NCBI GenBank assembly: GCA_963807305.1
Contig: CAWEBN010000008.1
Coordinates: 467,213-531,212 of the forward strand
From: JAOPZW01 sp963807305
Lineage (GTDB): Bacteria; Actinomycetota; Thermoleophilia; Solirubrobacterales; Solirubrobacteraceae
Direction: 5' to 3'
DNA length: 64,000 nt
The notes under the pieces are model-generated. The model was not told the DNA's origin and did not search any database. It saw nothing but the letters and a program-made list of their open reading frames with translations. The position numbers were made by a program, and so were the translations under genes. Below are positions 1 to 10,791 of this stretch, piece after piece (the stretch's first letter is position 1; every line of letters begins with the position of its first letter).

Positions 1-1444
1 AGGCGATGATGGCGCCCCAGAAGCTCGCCGCGAGCTCCGATCCGAGGTCGATCGTGCCCCACGAGTACAGCTCGTGCGTGATGAAGGCGCCGAAGAAGCC
101 GGCGATCAGCCCCCAGAAGCCCGCCCACGGCGTCGTGCGCTTCCAGAACATCGCGATGATGAACGTGGCGAACAGCGGCGCGTTGAAGTAGCTGAACAGC
201 AGCTGGACGTAGTTCATGATGTTGCTGTAGCCCTTGGCGATGAACGCCGTGGCCACGGAGATGAGCAGCCCCCCTGCCGTCGCAAACCGCCCGACACGGA
301 GGTAGTAGGCCTCGTCGCGGTCCTTGCGCACGTAGGACTGCCACAGGTCGTAGGTGAACACCGTGTTGAACGACGTCACGTTCGCCGCCACGCCCGCCAT
401 GAATGCGGCCAGGAGGCCTGTCACCGCGAGGCCCAGCATGCCCTCGGGGAAGTACTTGCCGATGAGCAGCGGGATCGCGTTGTTGTACTGCAGGTCCTGG
501 CTCTTGCCGCCCAAGCCCTTGACGGTCACGAGCGCGACCAGGCCGGGGATGATCGTCAGCGCCGGGATGAAGATCTTCGGATAGGCGCCGATGAGCGGCG
601 TGCGCCGCGCGGCCGAGAGGTTCTTGGCACTCAGCGCGCGCTGGACCTCCGCGAAGTTCGTCGTCCAGTAGCCGAAGCTGAGCACGAAGCCGAGGCCGAA
701 GACGATCGCGATCCAGTTGGCGTTGATCGGGTTCGTCACCGAGCCGACGCCCAGGCCCTGCCACGCGTGCAGGCCGCCCTCCTTCAGCGCCGAGCCCTTG
801 ACCTTGTCCTGCAGGCCGCTCCACCCGCCCATGTCATGCAGCGCCACCAGGGTCAGCGGCAGCAGCGCCGCGATGATGATGAAGAACTGAAGGACCTCGT
901 TATAGATGGCCGACGTCAGGCCGCCGAGCGTGATGTAGGCCATGACGATGAGCGCCGCGACGATGATCGCCGTCGAGATCGACCACCCGAGCATCAGGTG
1001 CACGATCAGCGCGAGGGCAAAGAGGTTGACGCCGGCGATCAGCACCGTGGCCACCGCGAACGTCATCGCATTGAGCGCGTGGGTCGGCTCGTTGAAGCGC
1101 AGGCGCAGGTACTCCGGTACGGAGCGGACCTTGGCTCCGTAGTAGAAGGGCATCATCGCGAGGCCGAGGAAGATCATCGCCGGCACAGCGCCGATCCAAT
1201 AGAAGTGCACGGTGGCGACGCCGTACTGCGCGCCGTTGGCCGCCATGCCGAGGATCTCCAGCGCACCGAGGTTGGCGGCGACGAAGGCCAACCCGGTGAT
1301 CCACGCGGGCAGCGAGCGCCCGGAGAGGAAGAAGTCGATGTCGGTCTTCACCGACATCCGGGCGACAACGCCGATCCCGAGAACGACCAGAAAGTAGATC
1401 GCCAGGATCGTGTAATCGAGGGCACTGGCATCGAGACGGAGCAT
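1..1444 (-). CDS. Sodium:solute symporter (SSS family), C-terminus beyond the window
   Basis: Membrane carrier that would couple sodium entry to solute uptake. The frame opens at ATG 1444 with a good ribosome site (GGAAGGA, 8 nt upstream) and runs off the left edge, leaving about 480 residues. Hydrophobic helices alternate throughout; the first is near residues 10-30. It is followed by the SGRSLPAWITG segment characteristic of the SSS second helix, and later LGALEILGMAANGAQYG and FGYWTTNFAEVQRALSAK, both family-typical. The substrate cannot be told; sugars, amino acids and carboxylates are all moved by this family. The next gene is divergent, so it appears to be transcribed alone or with genes to the left. 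Confidence 0.9.
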   Translation of the reverse strand, partial: MLRLDASALDYTILAIYFLVVLGIGVVARMSVKTDIDFFLSGRSLPAWITGLAFVAANLGALEILGMAANGAQYGVATVHFYWIGAVPAMIFLGLAMMPFYYGAKVRSVPEYLRLRFNEPTHALNAMTFAVATVLIAGVNLFALALIVHLMLGWSISTAIIVAALIVMAYITLGGLTSAIYNEVLQFFIIIAALLPLTLVALHDMGGWSGLQDKVKGSALKEGGLHAWQGLGVGSVTNPINANWIAIVFGLGFVLSFGYWTTNFAEVQRALSAKNLSAARRTPLIGAYPKIFIPALTIIPGLVALVTVKGLGGKSQDLQYNNAIPLLIGKYFPEGMLGLAVTGLLAAFMAGVAANVTSFNTVFTYDLWQSYVRKDRDEAYYLRVGRFATAGGLLISVATAFIAKGYSNIMNYVQLLFSYFNAPLFATFIIAMFWKRTTPWAGFWGLIAGFFGAFITHELYSWGTIDLGSELAASFWGAIIA

Positions 1445-1623
1445 GCGGGCGGTCCTTCCCACTGGCGCCCTCCCGCTCACCCAGGTTTCCGCGCGGACAG
1501 TGCCATCGGACACGCTGAAGGCGCTTGGCCCGGAATGAGATGATCGGAACGACCGAGGTCCCGATCGATTCCATCAACCCCGTCCCGCGCGCCGCACCCG
1601 AACGTCCCCACGGGGGCGCCTAC

Positions 1624-2844
1624 GTGATCCGTGCCGCGCCTGCGGCGGGCATCGCTGTGCTGCTCGTCCTCGCGCTCGGTGGCTGCGGCGGGGGCAAGAG
1701 CTGGACCGCGCGCGACGTCCCCGAGGAGTACCCGACGATCCAGGCGGCGGTCGACGCCGCGCAGCCTGGCGACCTCGTCCGGGTCGGCCCCGGCGTCTAC
1801 CGCGAGCAGGTCGTGGTGGGACCGGCCAAGCACGACGTCGTCATCCGTGGCACCGATCGCAACCGGGTGATCCTCGACGGCGGCGGCGGCGCGCGCTTCA
1901 ACGGCATCACGGTGCACGCCGACGGCGTCGCGGTCGAGAACCTGACCGTCCGCGGCTACGCCACCGACGGCGTCGTCTTCACCCCGCCCAAGGACACGCC
2001 CAAGCAGCTCAACGGCTGGCGGGCGAGCTACGTCACCGCCGCCAACAACGGGCTGCACGGGATCGAGGCGCTGCGCTCCCGCGGCGGCACCATCGACCAC
2101 GTCCTCGCCTCCGGCCACGGCGTAGCGGGCTTTCGCATCGGCAACTGCCGCCCGTGCGACTCGCTGGTCACCGACAGCGTGGCCGAGCGCGGCATGGCCG
2201 GCTTCGAGGGCTCGGACTCCGGCGGCAACGTGGTCGTCGCGCGCTCCTCCTTCCGCGCGAACCGCGTCGGCGTGCTGCTGGTCTCGGCCGGCGAGGAGAA
2301 GCCCTACCACCAGCAGGACACCACGGTGGTCGGCAACGTCATCGAGGACAACGCCAACCGGCTGGCGCCAGGGCGCGGCGAGGGCTTCGGCGTCGGCGTC
2401 CTTGTGCGCGGCGGCCGCCGCGACGGGCTGGCGCGCAACCTCATCACCGGTCACCCGGGTGCCGGCGTTCTGCTCACCTCCTCCGACCAGGCGCCCGCGG
2501 CCGAGGACAGCGTGCAGGGCAACGTCCTGCAGGACAACGGCGTCGACCTCGCGCTGGCGCCGCGGCTGGGGCAGCGCACGTCCAAGGGCTCGTGCTTCGC
2601 CCAGAACCATTTTCGCACGTCGCTGCCGCGCGACATCGAGAAGGTGCTGCCCTGCCAGTCCGACGTCCCGCTGCGCGTCGCGGACCCCGCGCTGCCGATC
2701 GCGCCCCCCGGCGCCGATTGGCGCAACGTGCGCCTGCCCGCTCCGCAGCGCTCGATGCCCGACGCCACCACGAGCAAGCCCCAGCCGGCGAAGCGGCCGG
2801 GGCGGATCGACGTCGCGCGCGTCGGGGTGCCCGGCCAGGGCTGA
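1624..2844 (+). CDS. Right-handed beta-helix lipoprotein
   Basis: Predicted surface lipoprotein of about 406 residues. I start it at GTG 1624 (GGGGG 8 nt upstream). That gives a short signal peptide ending in the lipobox LGGC (residues ~18-21), whereas the upstream ATG 1525 would bury the signal peptide 33 residues in. The mature part opens with YPTIQAAVDAAQPGDLVRV, the usual first coil of NosD/pectate-lyase-type parallel beta-helices, then repeated short strands with N/G turns to residue ~330. A proline/arginine tail follows. No catalytic residues can be assigned; carbohydrate binding or cleavage is only a family-level guess. It converges on the membrane gene at 2850 with 5 nt between stops. 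Confidence 0.8.
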   Translation: MIRAAPAAGIAVLLVLALGGCGGGKSWTARDVPEEYPTIQAAVDAAQPGDLVRVGPGVYREQVVVGPAKHDVVIRGTDRNRVILDGGGGARFNGITVHADGVAVENLTVRGYATDGVVFTPPKDTPKQLNGWRASYVTAANNGLHGIEALRSRGGTIDHVLASGHGVAGFRIGNCRPCDSLVTDSVAERGMAGFEGSDSGGNVVVARSSFRANRVGVLLVSAGEEKPYHQQDTTVVGNVIEDNANRLAPGRGEGFGVGVLVRGGRRDGLARNLITGHPGAGVLLTSSDQAPAAEDSVQGNVLQDNGVDLALAPRLGQRTSKGSCFAQNHFRTSLPRDIEKVLPCQSDVPLRVADPALPIAPPGADWRNVRLPAPQRSMPDATTSKPQPAKRPGRIDVARVGVPGQG

Positions 2845-2849
2845 CCTGG

Positions 2850-3329
2850 CTAGTGGACCAGAACCTTCAGGAGCACGATCAGGAGGCCGAGGGCGCCGTT
2901 GATCACCGCCACCGCGATGGTGCCGCGCAGCGAGAGCTCCAGCCGGCGCCCGGCGGCGATGCCGTAGCCGAACAGCTCCACCACGCCCGCGCCGATCGCG
3001 ATGGCCACGGCCGTTTCGGTCTTCACCACGCCGATCACCCCGACCAGCAGGCAGAGCACGGGCAGCAGCGACGCTTCGACCAGCGGCCACTCGCCGCGCG
3101 CGGCGACGGCGACGTTGGCGAAGCTGAGGCGCTCCCCCTCGCCCTCCATCCGCTGGCCCAGCACCTCGGAGTACACGTGCGCGATCCAGAAGACGAACGT
3201 CGTCGCCAGGACGCCCGCGACCAGCTCTGCCGATTTGACGCTGTCGTCGTGCGAGAGGGCCGTGATCACGGCCATCACGAGGATGGTCCCGTAGATCGCG
3301 CGGGCGGGGTTTGCGTGCTCAGCGGCCAT
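2850..3329 (-). CDS. Small integral membrane protein, function unknown
   Basis: A 159-residue protein with four or five hydrophobic segments (about residues 10-25, 38-60, 84-103, 106-126, 133-156) and a charged loop, GQRMEGEGERLSF, between the second and third. I do not recognise a named family. It starts at ATG 3329, only 20 nt from the divergent typA start, so the two promoters must overlap or lie inside each other's 5' ends. No ribosome site is evident. It could be a small transporter-like or stress membrane protein; nothing in the sequence decides. Confidence 0.75.
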   Translation of the reverse strand: MAAEHANPARAIYGTILVMAVITALSHDDSVKSAELVAGVLATTFVFWIAHVYSEVLGQRMEGEGERLSFANVAVAARGEWPLVEASLLPVLCLLVGVIGVVKTETAVAIAIGAGVVELFGYGIAAGRRLELSLRGTIAVAVINGALGLLIVLLKVLVH

Positions 3330-3336
3330 TGGGCAC

Positions 3337-3342
3337 TAGCTT
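3337..3342 (+). promoter_or_regulatory. Candidate -10 (TAGCTT) for leaderless typA mRNA
   Basis: TAGCTT lies at -13 to -8 from the typA ATG and no Shine-Dalgarno is present, so transcription should begin at or next to the A of ATG. The whole intergenic space to the divergent gene is 20 nt. Confidence 0.5.
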
Positions 3343-3349
3343 CTCTTAG

Positions 3350-5187
<1,838 letters not shown>

Positions 5188-5191
<4 letters not shown>

Positions 5192-6547
5192 CCGCCTGGA
5201 GGGCCGCGCTCGGCGTCGCCCTGCTCGCCGGCGCGGCGTCGCTGGCACTCCCGTCCACGCTCGGCTACGACGCGTGGGCGTGGACCGTGTGGGGGCGCGA
5301 GCTCGCCCACCTCGACCTCGCCACCACCGCCGGCCCGTCCTTCAAGCCGCTGCCGGTCCTGGCCCTCGCCCCGCTGTCGGTCCTCGGCGCCGCGACGCCG
5401 GTGGTGTGGATGGGACTCATGCGCGCCGCGGCGGTGCTCTCGCTCATGCTCGCCTACCGGCTCGGCGCCCGGCTGGCTGGTCCGCTGGCCGGAGCGGTCG
5501 CCGCGCTCAGCCTCGCCCTGAGCGCCGACCTCTACCGCACCGCCCTGCTGGGCTCCGCCGAGCCGGTGCTCATCGCGCTCACGCTCGGCGCCGCCGATCG
5601 CCACCTCGCCGGGCGCCGCGACTGGGCGCTCGTTCTCATCGCCGTGGCCGGGCTCATCCGCCCCGAGGCGTGGGTCCTGCTCGGGGCCTACGGCGTCTTC
5701 GTGTGGCTGCATGAGCCGCGCCTGCGCCCGCTCGTCGCGGCCGCCGTCGTGCTGCCCCCGGCGCTGTGGCTCGGGCTGGACTGGATCGGCTCGGGCGATC
5801 CGCTGCACGCGAGCTCGACGGCGACCTCGGCCACCGAGGGCAGCGCCGCCAACGCCAAGGTGCCGTCCCTGGAGGTGGTGCGCCGCGCCGCGGACGCGGT
5901 CATCGTGCCCACGCTGATCCTCGCGGCGATCGGCGTGGTGCTCGCCGTGCGCCGCCGCGATCGCCCCGTGCTGTCGCTCGCTGCGCTCGCCCTGGGCTGG
6001 ATCGCGGTCGTGGCGATCATGGCCGAGGTCGGCTTCACCGGCACCCGGCGCTACCTGGCCGCACCGGCGGCGGCGCTGTGCGTCGTGGCCGGCGTCGGGC
6101 TCGTGTGGCTGCTCGAGGCGGTGCACGAGCGGCGCGCGCGCATCGCGTTGGGCGTCGCGGTCGCGGCTGCTGGCGCTCGCACCGGCGCTGCTGCGCGCCC
6201 GCGAGGACGCGCGCATGCTCAGCGTCGCGCGCAGCCAGGCCGACCAGCGCGACGAGCTGCTTCGCGCGATCGACGGCGCCGGCGGACGCGCCGCGGTGCT
6301 GCGCCCCGGGCGTCCGGCGATCAATCCGTGGCTGCAGACAGCGCTGGCCTGGGAGCTCGACGTCCCGCTGTCGGGCGTGCAGGCGACCTGGTCGTCGTCG
6401 CGGCGCCACCCGCACTGGGCGCCGCCGGCGCTCGTGTTCCGCGCGCCTGCGCGGCTGGCCGGGCCGCGGCCGGCGCTGCCCACCGGGGTGCGCACCCAGG
6501 TCGTGACCCGCTCGGGGCGCTGGCGGGTGCTGCGCGCCGCCGGGTGA
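5188..6547 (+). CDS. Membrane glycosyltransferase-like protein, frameshifted
   Basis: Polytopic membrane protein resembling GT-C/ArnT-type glycosyltransferases: an N-terminal helix, then a loop with YDAWAWTVWGRELAHLD, similar to the first periplasmic loop where these enzymes bear the catalytic acidic residue, followed by about nine more helices. It starts at GTG 5188 inside the typA stop codon. The reading is good in one frame to about 6165 and good in the +1-shifted frame from about 6172 (LALAPALLRAREDARML...) to TGA 6547. A single extra base therefore splits an otherwise intact gene of about 452 residues. The sugar donor and acceptor are unknown. The frameshift may be a sequencing error or a real inactivation. 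Confidence 0.65.
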
Positions 6548-6561
6548 GGCGGCACAGGCGC

Positions 6562-6567
6562 TACCGT
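6562..6567 (+). promoter_or_regulatory. Candidate -10 (TACCGT) for leaderless helicase mRNA
   Basis: TACCGT sits at -14 to -9 from ATG 6576 with no convincing ribosome site; same geometry as other leaderless-type starts in the window. Confidence 0.4.
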
Positions 6568-6575
6568 GAGGGCGG

Positions 6576-8744
6576 ATGGAGCTCGTCGAGGAACGCCCCA
6601 ACGTCGAGTTGCGGCGTGGCCCCGACGGCCGGTCGATCGTCGTCCTCTCCTTCCCCTACGACCCGCAGATCGTCGCCTCCGTGCGGAGCATCCCGCAGCG
6701 GCGCTTCGACTGGGACACGCGCGAGTGGTGGGCGCCCGTCGACGACTGGGCGGGGGTCCACGTCGCCGAGGTGCTCGATCGCTTCCCGGAGCTGACCACC
6801 AGCGCCCAGGTCGACGCCTGGCTGGCCGCCATCGAGCGGCGCTGGGTCGGCATCGTGACGACCACGCGCCACGACGGACGCGGCTGGTGGGTCCTGCGCA
6901 CCCGCGCCGGCACGGTGCCCGAGGCGCTGCTCGAGGGCGCCATCGAGCGCGAGGACGGCGCCCTGCTGGCGCCGCTGACCCAAGCGGGCGCCGAGGCGCT
7001 GGCCGATCTGCGCGGCGGCACGCGCATGGACGGCGCCGCGCGCCGCATCATCGCCTCGCTCGAGCGCGGCGAGGATCCGCCGCCCGCGCGGCTGGCCGTG
7101 AGCGAGACGGTCGACGGGACCTTCCTGCGCCTCGACGTCCTGTGGGACCCCGACGTCGCCGGCGCCTTCGACGCGCTGCCGGGCGCCGTCGGGCCGGGCC
7201 ACTCGCTGCCCATCGACCCGTGGATCGTCGAGCCGCTCGACGCCTTCCTGGCCCTGCACGACGTCGCCGTCGACGGCTCGGCCACGGAGACCCTCGAGGA
7301 GCTGCGCGAGGAGCACGACGAGGCGCTGAGCGAGATCCGCGCCTCGCGCGCGACGACCGGCGAGCCGATCGCCGAGACCGCCGCCGTGCTCGGCGGCGAG
7401 CTCGCGCCCTTCCAGTGGGCGGGCGTGCGCTACGCGCTGCGCGCCCGGCGCGCCTTCCTGGCCGACGAGCAGGGCCTGGGCAAGACGGTCGAGGCGCTGG
7501 CGGCGCTCGAGGCCGACGACGCCTATCCGGCCGTCGTGGTCTGCCCGGCCTCGCTGAAGCTCAACTGGGAGCGCGAGACCGGCCGCTGGCTGCCGCACCG
7601 CTCGGTCGCGGTCATCCAGGGCCGCATGCCCGTCCCGCCGACGGCCGAGATCACCATCCTCAACTACGAGGTGGTGGCCGCCCATCGCGAGACGCTCGGC
7701 CGCATGCGCCCGCGCGCGCTCGTCGTCGACGAGTCACACCTGTGCAAGAACCCCCAGGCCAAGCGCACCCAGGCCGTGCGGCGCCTGGCCGAGACCGTCG
7801 TGCCCGACGGCCTGCGCCTGGCCCTGACCGGCACGCCGGTGCTCAACCACGCCGAGGAGCTCATCAGCCAGCTGCGCGTCATCGGGCGCCTGGAGGACTT
7901 CGGCTCGGGCGCGCGCTTCGCCCGTCAGTTCCGCGGCCAGCTCTCCGAGGAGCGCCTGCACTGGCACCTGCGCCGGCGCTGCTTCGTGCGGCGGCTGAAG
8001 TCCGAGGTCCTGCCCCAGCTGCCCGAGAAGCGCCAGGTCGTCGTGCCCGTCGCGCTCGACAACGAGCGCGAGTACCGGCTGGCCGAGAACGACGTCATCG
8101 CCTGGCTGCGCGAGCAGCCGCTGGACCTGCGCGAGCTCAACGCGAAGATCGCGGCGACGCTGCGTGCCGAGCGCCTGGCCCAGCTGGGGACGCTGCAGCG
8201 CCTCGCCGCCCGCGGCAAGCTCCACGCCGCGCTGGCCTGGATCCACGACTTCCTGGCCTCGGGCGAGCCGCTCGTCGTCTTCGCCCGCCACATCGAGGTC
8301 CAGGAGGCGGTCATGGAGCGCTTCCCGCACGCCCTGCACCTGCTCGGGCGCGACAAGATCCCGGACCGCGACGAGTCCGTCCGTGCCTTCCAGGACCCCG
8401 GCGGCCCGCAGCTCATCGTGTGCGCCACGCGCGTCGCCGCCCAGGGGATCACGCTCACGCGCGCCTCGAACGTCGCCTTCCTCGAGCTCGAGTGGACGCC
8501 GGCGATGCACGACCAGGCCGAGGACCGCCTGCACCGCATCGGCCAGCGCGACGCCGTCACCGCGTGGTACCTGCTGGCCGCCGACACGATCGACGAGACC
8601 ATGGCCCGCCTCATCCACCGCAAGCGCGGCCTGATCGCCGCCGTCACCGACGGGCGCACCTACGAGAGCGACGGGATGGTCGACGGCGTCGTGCGCGAGC
8701 TGCGCGGCGGCAAGCCCTTCCGCCACCTGCGCAGCGTCGTCTGA
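6576..8744 (+). CDS. SNF2-family DEAD/H-box helicase
   Basis: 722-residue SF2 ATPase. Residues 1-270 have no catalytic motif, but the segment RRFDWDTREWWAPVDDW resembles the substrate-recognition region that precedes the ATPase in SMARCAL1/ZRANB3-type fork-remodelling proteins. The helicase core is complete: Walker A DEQGLGKT (~residues 297-304), the DEAH-box variant DESH (~385), motif III LALTGTPVLNH, and motifs V/VI QGITLTRASN and QAEDRLHRIGQ (~648). The C-terminal MARLIHRKRGLI is typical of the group. It probably translocates on duplex DNA during replication or repair; the substrate is inferred from the family. It stands alone between the glycosyltransferase and a convergent operon. Confidence 0.9.
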   Translation: MELVEERPNVELRRGPDGRSIVVLSFPYDPQIVASVRSIPQRRFDWDTREWWAPVDDWAGVHVAEVLDRFPELTTSAQVDAWLAAIERRWVGIVTTTRHDGRGWWVLRTRAGTVPEALLEGAIEREDGALLAPLTQAGAEALADLRGGTRMDGAARRIIASLERGEDPPPARLAVSETVDGTFLRLDVLWDPDVAGAFDALPGAVGPGHSLPIDPWIVEPLDAFLALHDVAVDGSATETLEELREEHDEALSEIRASRATTGEPIAETAAVLGGELAPFQWAGVRYALRARRAFLADEQGLGKTVEALAALEADDAYPAVVVCPASLKLNWERETGRWLPHRSVAVIQGRMPVPPTAEITILNYEVVAAHRETLGRMRPRALVVDESHLCKNPQAKRTQAVRRLAETVVPDGLRLALTGTPVLNHAEELISQLRVIGRLEDFGSGARFARQFRGQLSEERLHWHLRRRCFVRRLKSEVLPQLPEKRQVVVPVALDNEREYRLAENDVIAWLREQPLDLRELNAKIAATLRAERLAQLGTLQRLAARGKLHAALAWIHDFLASGEPLVVFARHIEVQEAVMERFPHALHLLGRDKIPDRDESVRAFQDPGGPQLIVCATRVAAQGITLTRASNVAFLELEWTPAMHDQAEDRLHRIGQRDAVTAWYLLAADTIDETMARLIHRKRGLIAAVTDGRTYESDGMVDGVVRELRGGKPFRHLRSVV

Positions 8745-8750
8745 CCCTCC

Positions 8751-9602
8751 TCAGAAGCCGGTGAGGCGGTCCTGGCGCGAGTCGTTGAGGCTGAGGGTGA
8801 GCGTCGGCGGCGGGATCTCGTGCGTGTCGCTGGTGGGGATCACCGCGGTCCCGACCGAGAAGTACTCGAGGACGTGCGAGCTCCAGCCGTGGTTGCCCTC
8901 GGTGAGCTGCACGCCGACGACGCCCTCGGCCTCGAGCGCCTCGGCCTCGGCCTGCATGCGCTCCATGGCCAGCTCGCGCGCGTCGTAGAGCGCCTGGGTG
9001 AAGTTGGGCATCTCGGTGTTGCGGCCGACGCGGCGCATCCACGTCCGCAGCCCCTGGTGGGCGACGTGATAGACGCAGGTCCCCATGACCATGCCCACCG
9101 GCCGGTAGCCCGCGGAGAGCAGCGTGTAGAAGTCCTGGCCCGAGAGGTCGCTGGTGAAGGGCCGGCCGTTGGGCGCCCGGTGCAGCTCGCCCCCGCGGTG
9201 GCGCACGGCGGTGCCGATGGCCACGAACTCGGCCAGGTCGTTGCCCCACTCGCGGCGGCTGACCTCGAGGCGCACGGCCACGATCCCGTCGGCGCCGAGC
9301 TGATCGGCCTCCTCCTCCATCCGTGTCATCGCGAGCTCGCGGGCGTGGTACATCGCCTGCGTGAGGACGTCCATCTCCTGGTTCTGGCTCCATGCACCCA
9401 TCTGGAAGCCGATGTGGTAGATCGACGTCCCGACGACCAGCCCCAGCGGCTCGAACCCGGCGGCCCGCACGAGCAGGAACTCGTTGACGGTCAGGTCGCT
9501 GGTGAAGAGCGAGCGATCGCGCATCCGCTCCAGGCGCTCGCGCCCGTGCTCGGGCACGCCGGCCAGCGAGGTGGGGTCGTAGGGCTCCTGCTCGTCGCTC
9601 AT
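8751..9602 (-). CDS. Tandem UPF0145/YbjQ-domain protein, second of the pair
   Basis: 283 residues made of two UPF0145 (YbjQ-like) domains. Each repeat carries the pattern S-D-L/T...G-F/Y-x-P-x-G-x-V-x-G-T (FTSDLTVNEFLLVRAAGFEP near residue 33 and FTSDLSGQDFYTLLSAGYRP near 150). Each then has an A-R-E-L-A-M-x-R-M helix and a closing I-G-T-A-V strand. YbjQ proteins form ring-shaped oligomers of unknown function; metal binding has been suggested. It starts at ATG 9602, overlapping the stop of the preceding paralogue by 4 nt (ATGA), so the two are translationally coupled and probably assemble together. Confidence 0.85.
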   Translation of the reverse strand: MSDEQEPYDPTSLAGVPEHGRERLERMRDRSLFTSDLTVNEFLLVRAAGFEPLGLVVGTSIYHIGFQMGAWSQNQEMDVLTQAMYHARELAMTRMEEEADQLGADGIVAVRLEVSRREWGNDLAEFVAIGTAVRHRGGELHRAPNGRPFTSDLSGQDFYTLLSAGYRPVGMVMGTCVYHVAHQGLRTWMRRVGRNTEMPNFTQALYDARELAMERMQAEAEALEAEGVVGVQLTEGNHGWSSHVLEYFSVGTAVIPTSDTHEIPPPTLTLSLNDSRQDRLTGF

Positions 9603-10408
9603 GGGACCTCCCGGTCCAGTGGTAGGGCGATGTACTGCTGCGGCGGCGGCGCGTCGTGGCGCACCTCGACGATCGCGGTGCCCAGCACGTGCAGCTCGAT
9701 GATGAGGTCGCGGAAGGTCGTGCCGCCGGCATCGCGCTCACGAGAGTGCTCGCCGCGATCGATGGAGACGCCGACGACGCCGTGGGCGTGGAGCCTGTGG
9801 GCCGCGCGGCTCAGGCGCCCCATCGCGAGCTCCCGCGCGTCGTACATGCCGCGCGTGTAGTCGGTCAGCTCCTGGTTCTGGCGCCCGGAGAAGAGCCCCG
9901 ACGCCCGTGACTGCTGCGCCCAGCCCGCGACCACATAGGCCACGGTGGAGCCCGCGACGACGCCGACGGGCCAGAAGCCGTGGCGTACGAGCTTGGCGAA
10001 GTCCTGGCCGGAGAGATGCGAGATGACCGGCGCGTCCTCGATCTCGTAGCGCTCGGAGCGCACCGCGGTCCCGATGGCGACGAACTCGACGACGCCGCGG
10101 GCCCAGTCGTAGCCGCCGCGGCGCAGGCGCATGCCGACCACCGCGTCGGCCCCGACGGCCACCGCCTCGTCGCGCAGCCGGCCGAGCGCGAGCGAGCGCG
10201 CGTCATTCCACGCGGCGGTCTGCGTCTCGAGCTCGAACGTGTCGCCGGCACGCATCGACGAGGACCAGCCGCCCTGTCCCAAGGGCATCGACTGCCAGCC
10301 CACCTGGTAGAAGCAGCTGCCCATCACCTGTGCGATCGGCGTGAAGCCGGCCTCGCGGACCACGAACGCCTCGGCCACGCTGAGATCGGAGCTGAAGGGC
10401 CGCGCCAT
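9599..10408 (-). CDS. Tandem UPF0145/YbjQ-domain protein, first of the pair
   Basis: 269 residues, again two UPF0145 domains: FSSDLSVAEAFVVREAGFTP at the N-terminus and SHLSGQDFAKLVRHGFWPVG near residue 140. Each is followed by an A-R-x-L-A-x-G/M-R-L helix and a G-T-A-V/I strand. It is a diverged duplicate of the next gene. The start ATG 10408 shares one base with the TGA of the preceding gene (TGATG). Four YbjQ domains encoded by adjacent genes suggest a hetero-oligomeric ring. The operon partners upstream are an unknown 127-residue protein and an acyl-CoA dehydrogenase; no functional link between them is established. Confidence 0.85.
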   Translation of the reverse strand: MARPFSSDLSVAEAFVVREAGFTPIAQVMGSCFYQVGWQSMPLGQGGWSSSMRAGDTFELETQTAAWNDARSLALGRLRDEAVAVGADAVVGMRLRRGGYDWARGVVEFVAIGTAVRSERYEIEDAPVISHLSGQDFAKLVRHGFWPVGVVAGSTVAYVVAGWAQQSRASGLFSGRQNQELTDYTRGMYDARELAMGRLSRAAHRLHAHGVVGVSIDRGEHSRERDAGGTTFRDLIIELHVLGTAIVEVRHDAPPPQQYIALPLDREVP

Positions 10409-10791
10409 CAGCCCTCCAGCAGTCGCGCGAGCGCCTGGCGGCCGCGCTCGCTGCGCTCGGCCTCCTCGACGAGGTCCTGCGAGAGCGCCTCGATCAAGGC
10501 GTCGAGGTCGAGCTCCTGGGTCTTCAGCGCGATCCCGCGCACGACCGAGCGCCGGCGGCAGGTCACGCGCCCGTGATCGGCCTCGAGCTCGTAGCGCTGA
10601 TCGCCGAGGGTCACCTCGATGCCGTGCACGCGCTTGCGCCCGCCGAGCCGGCCGCCGCGGCGCTCCACCTCGACCTGGCCCGGCAGGGCCTCCTCGAGCT
10701 TGACCGCGAGCGCCTCGACGAAGGCATCGACATCGCCGGCATCGGCGCGCAGCGATGCCGCGAGGAGGTCGAGGTCGTCGGCGCCGCCCAT
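10408..10791 (-). CDS. Conserved small protein of unknown function
   Basis: 127 residues, soluble, strongly acidic N-terminus with helical repeats. A basic central strand region (GGRLGGRKRVHGIEVTLGD) and CRRRSVVRGI precede a C-terminal helical tail. I do not recognise the family. It is sandwiched with TGATG one-base overlaps between the acyl-CoA dehydrogenase stop and the first UPF0145 gene, so it is an operon member whose translation is coupled to both neighbours. The context suggests it works with the UPF0145 proteins, but this is inference. Confidence 0.75.
   Translation of the reverse strand: MGGADDLDLLAASLRADAGDVDAFVEALAVKLEEALPGQVEVERRGGRLGGRKRVHGIEVTLGDQRYELEADHGRVTCRRRSVVRGIALKTQELDLDALIEALSQDLVEEAERSERGRQALARLLEG

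Noticed and set aside
74..1543. Long plus-strand open frame (489 codons)
   Set aside because: Arg/His/Glu-rich shadow of the minus-strand symporter; no membrane or domain pattern, typical of high-GC antisense frames.
1477..3090. 537-codon minus-strand open frame
   Set aside because: Antisense to the beta-helix lipoprotein; low-complexity Arg/Ala composition with no motifs.
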